DNA of 6,682 nt, taken from contig JALHTV010000125.1 of the NCBI GenBank assembly GCA_022866005.1, positions 1-6,682 of the forward strand. The letters run 5' to 3'. Shown here one piece after another: positions 6,210-6,682 of this stretch. The DNA comes from Phycisphaerae bacterium. GTDB taxonomy: Bacteria; Planctomycetota; Phycisphaerae; SM23-33. Position 1 is the first letter of the stretch. Each line of letters starts with the position of its first letter. The notes beneath the pieces are model-generated. The model was not told where the DNA came from, did not search any database, and saw only the letters and a program-made list of their open reading frames with translations. A program made the position numbers and the translations under genes.

Positions 6210-6682
6210 CCATCGCCGCCGCCCACGCCCGGCCCGACGACGCCGCCTTCCCCCGACTCACCGGGGCTGCGTTGCAGCGGGCGGCCGGTGTCCTGCTGCT
6301 GTGTGTCGTGGTCGGCAGGGCCTTCGTGGCTGAGCTGCCCTTCCGCATGCCGCTGCTGGACCTCCAGCCCGCCGTCCAGCGCGACGCTGCCGGCCCGGTG
6401 CGCGCCGACCGCGGTGAGCTGGCGCGGGTGAGCTTTGCCTGCCTGCTGCTGGCCGACGCGACGCTCTGGCTGGTCGGTGCGGCCCTGGCCGGTCGGCTGG
6501 TTGTGCGACACGGCAGGGTCGCTGCCCTGATCGGCGTGTTCGCGCTGCTGAGCCTGGCCTCGGTCTTCGTCGGCTCCGACAAGCGCAGCGCGATGGACGT
6601 ATGGGTGGAGCAGCTTGCGATGATGGTCGGCTGCTTCCTGGCCGCCCAGTGCCTGGGCGACCGGCGTGGGCTGCGGCTGACG
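6206..6682 (+). CDS. Multi-pass membrane protein, O-antigen ligase/polymerase-like N-terminus (incomplete)
   Basis: An open frame of 159 codons runs off the right edge. It starts at an ATG overlapping the transferase stop (ATGA), with only a weak GAGAG purine stretch upstream, so it probably relies on translational coupling. Seen: an Ala-rich cytosolic start of about 20 residues, then hydrophobic segments near 24-43, 75-97, 104-123 and 135-150. A GRAFVAELPFR stretch (37-47) follows the first helix, and VGSDKRSAMDVWVEQLA (122-138) lies between helices three and four. The helix pattern, the charged 'SDKR' stretch after the third helix and the position behind a WecA-like gene resemble the N-terminal part of Wzy/O-antigen ligase-type proteins. 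Those join or extend lipid-linked glycans at the outer face of the inner membrane. The diagnostic large periplasmic loop would lie outside the window, so the family call is tentative, but the gene itself is well supported. Confidence 0.7.
   Translation, partial: MTIAAAHARPDDAAFPRLTGAALQRAAGVLLLCVVVGRAFVAELPFRMPLLDLQPAVQRDAAGPVRADRGELARVSFACLLLADATLWLVGAALAGRLVVRHGRVAALIGVFALLSLASVFVGSDKRSAMDVWVEQLAMMVGCFLAAQCLGDRRGLRLT

Noticed and set aside
1..6682. tRNA, rRNA, CRISPR, insertion sequence or phage features
   Set aside because: Gaps between genes are at most 76 bases, no spaced direct repeats or terminal inverted repeats were seen, and no transposase or integrase motif occurs in any credible frame.

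Overview
The window is a very G+C-rich (visibly around 70%), densely packed stretch of bacterial chromosome. All genes lie on the plus strand and there are no mobile elements, RNA genes or CRISPR arrays. Three things suggest a Planctomycetota bacterium, perhaps of the Phycisphaerae: a giant TPR protein with a Thr/Gln/Pro linker of the 'TTQP' kind, a DUF4416 gene, and the gene order. This placement is an inference from protein style. No 16S or other marker gene is present to test it.

Layout. Positions 57-3710 encode a TPR-repeat protein of at least 1217 residues. Its frame stays open to the left edge, so its true start may lie outside the window. After 36 bases with a clear ribosome binding site comes a complete YebC/TACO1-family gene (3747-4496), a translation factor or regulator. 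A 76-base gap follows. It holds a hairpin and a plausible sigma-70-type promoter placed so close to the next ATG that the transcript could be leaderless. The second block has three genes: a DUF4416 protein of unknown function (4573-5121); a WecA/MraY-type polyprenyl-phosphate sugar-1-phosphate transferase (5118-6209); and a multi-pass membrane protein (6206 to the right edge, incomplete). The last resembles the N-terminus of an O-antigen ligase/polymerase. These three genes are joined by two ATGA stop/start overlaps, a strong sign of a translationally coupled operon.

How they fit together. The second block looks like the start of a cell-surface or secreted glycan locus. The transferase would load the first sugar phosphate onto the lipid carrier, and the following membrane protein could polymerise or ligate the lipid-linked glycan. 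DUF4416 has no assigned role, and its tight coupling to the transferase is the most useful functional hint in the window. The TPR protein and YebC appear to be a separate upstream transcription unit. No clearly new system is seen. The points that most merit follow-up are the DUF4416/glycan coupling, the possible leaderless promoter and the incomplete gene at the right edge.
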